Below are positions 33,111-33,822 of a DNA stretch of 33,822 bases, piece after piece. The stretch is from Pseudomonadota bacterium (GTDB taxonomy: Bacteria > Myxococcota_A > Polyangia > Polyangiales > JAFGIB01), in the NCBI GenBank assembly GCA_017881185.1, contig JADGRE010000041.1:1-33822 (forward strand), given 5' to 3'. The position numbers were made by a program, and so were the translations under genes. The notes under the pieces are model-generated. The model was not told the DNA's origin. It worked only from the letters and a program-made list of their open reading frames with translations, and did not search any database. The number at the start of each line of letters is the position of its first letter. Position 1 is the stretch's first letter.

Positions 33111-33142
33111 ACGGCCGCCCCGCTGCAACGCTGGGCGGCCGT
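33111..33142. terminator. Strong bidirectional hairpin terminator
   Basis: ACGGCCGCCC (33111-33120) pairs perfectly with GGGCGGCCGT (33133-33142) around a 12-nt loop, followed by TGCTCTT. It lies between the stop of the IPT-domain lipoprotein (33071) and the stop of the convergent last gene (33161). Confidence 0.85.
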
Positions 33143-33160
33143 TGCTCTTGGTGCAGCGCC

Positions 33161-33822
33161 TCAGCCGCCGAACCCGGCATCTTGATCACCCGTGACGATC
33201 GTGTACGGCACGTCGCCCGTCGCGGCCGGCAGGCTCGTGTTCATGTCGATGATGTACTGGTAGTTGATGAGACCGCTCGCGCTATTGCACGAGAACGAGA
33301 GAATCACCTGCACGCTCGCGGGCCAGCTACCCTGAGTGACCTGGATGGTCGCGCTCGCCGGTTGCGCCGACGACGTGACCGTCACGGGCAGATTGGCGTT
33401 GTTGCTCACCGACTGCAGAAAGGTGCCGTTGGCGTACATGGAATTTGACAGCTGCACACTGAGGGTGACCGAGAAGTTGTCCCACTGCACGTGCGTGGCG
33501 GAGGAGGCCTCGTTTGCGAGCTCGCCCGAAGTGGGGCACAGGTACGGCGGCGGCAGCGGGTCGACGACTCCGTAGCCTGCGGTGCCCGCGGTCGTGCCCG
33601 CATCTCCCGAGTAGCCGCCAAAGCCACCGGTCCCGCCGAAGCCGGCGATCACGCCCGTCCCTGCGATGCCGGCGTCGCTGCCGCTCACGCCGCCGCTGCC
33701 ACCCGCACCGCCCGCGCCCGCCTGCGGATTGGGAATACCGCTGCCGGTCTGCGTCGTCCCGCAGGCGGCCGACAAGCTCGCAGCCGCGGCCAGCACGCCG
33801 GTGTGGCGTGTCAGCTGCTTCA
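33161..33822 (-). CDS. Lipoprotein with Gly-rich linker (lacks only the first base of its start codon)
   Basis: The minus-strand frame runs from its stop at 33161 to the window edge. The last bases read TG-AAG-CAG-CTG, so the start codon is NTG with N one base beyond the window; 220 residues are encoded. MKQLTRHTGVLAAAASLSAAC is a signal peptide with Cys21 as the probable lipidated residue. Residues about 25-85 are a Gly/Ala-rich linker (AGGSGGVSGSDAGIAG, GFGGTGGFGGYSGDAG). The mature domain is beta-rich (WDNFSVTLSVQLSNSMYANGTFLQSV, ATIQVTQGSWPASVQVILSFSCN) and may be a carbohydrate-binding or Ig-like module, but I do not recognise it. It is convergent with the IPT-domain lipoprotein. An internal GTG at 33796 would delete part of the signal peptide and is rejected as the start. 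Confidence 0.8.
   Translation of the reverse strand, partial: KQLTRHTGVLAAAASLSAACGTTQTGSGIPNPQAGAGGAGGSGGVSGSDAGIAGTGVIAGFGGTGGFGGYSGDAGTTAGTAGYGVVDPLPPPYLCPTSGELANEASSATHVQWDNFSVTLSVQLSNSMYANGTFLQSVSNNANLPVTVTSSAQPASATIQVTQGSWPASVQVILSFSCNSASGLINYQYIIDMNTSLPAATGDVPYTIVTGDQDAGFGG

Overview
The window is GC-rich, densely coded DNA that looks chromosomal and most resembles a myxobacterium-like member of the Myxococcota (Polyangia type). The reasons are the strong G/C third-position bias, the many secreted lipoproteins with Asp-Ala-Gly or Gly-Ser-Ala linkers followed by Cys-rich or beta-rich domains, and the mix of multiheme cytochromes, an ECF-like sigma factor and an RND pump. This assignment is inference from gene style; no rRNA or tRNA gene was seen to settle it.

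Layout. 1-312 is the tail of a DUF3427-type helicase, followed by a non-coding stretch with a 125-bp inverted-repeat element. 648-2832 holds, on the minus strand, an AAA/DUF4143 ATPase whose upstream region carries a near-perfect TGGTCTAGACCA-type palindrome, and a DAG-repeat lipoprotein. 2946-3209 is a Cys-rich gene remnant, then purT (3286-4479). 4538-6373 has a divergent pair: a Cys-rich lipoprotein and a membrane protein with 20-residue tandem repeats. 6554-7541 is a sigma factor divergent from a thioredoxin. 7557-11602 carries two large secreted lipoproteins (heme/beta-propeller and parallel beta-helix), then a cupin. 12261-17973 is an RND efflux operon (adaptor, pump, TolC) divergent from a MarR regulator across a palindromic operator candidate. 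18567-19922 has a small unknown gene and a periplasmic MsrB-MsrA fusion. 20032-22431 is a membrane-embedded spermidine-synthase-like protein. 22444-26766 is a redox-flavoured cluster: chlorite-dismutase-family protein, pentaheme lipocytochrome, monoheme lipocytochrome, YtkA-like lipoprotein and an outer-membrane beta-barrel candidate. 27039-31642 is GT2-GtrA, hflX and a TMTC-like GT-C/TPR protein. 31848-33822 is two more lipoproteins, the last lacking only the first base of its start codon.

How the parts may work together. The envelope dominates: about ten lipoproteins, an efflux pump, envelope methionine-sulfoxide repair and cytochromes. The GT2-GtrA and TMTC-like pair could form a lipid-linked sugar and O-glycosylation route, and the Ser/Thr/Ala-rich lipoprotein linkers nearby are plausible substrates; this is a hypothesis. 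Convergent gene pairs are mostly separated by compact hairpins, several overlapping the stop codons. A 23-nt sequence is repeated (22/23) immediately after two unrelated stop codons 14 kb apart, which points to a dispersed 3'-end element. No CRISPR array, insertion sequence, phage gene or RNA gene was recognised. I did not find a clear, complete novel defence or mobile system; the strongest unexplained signals are the intergenic inverted-repeat elements, the dispersed 3' element and the operator in front of the DUF4143 ATPase.
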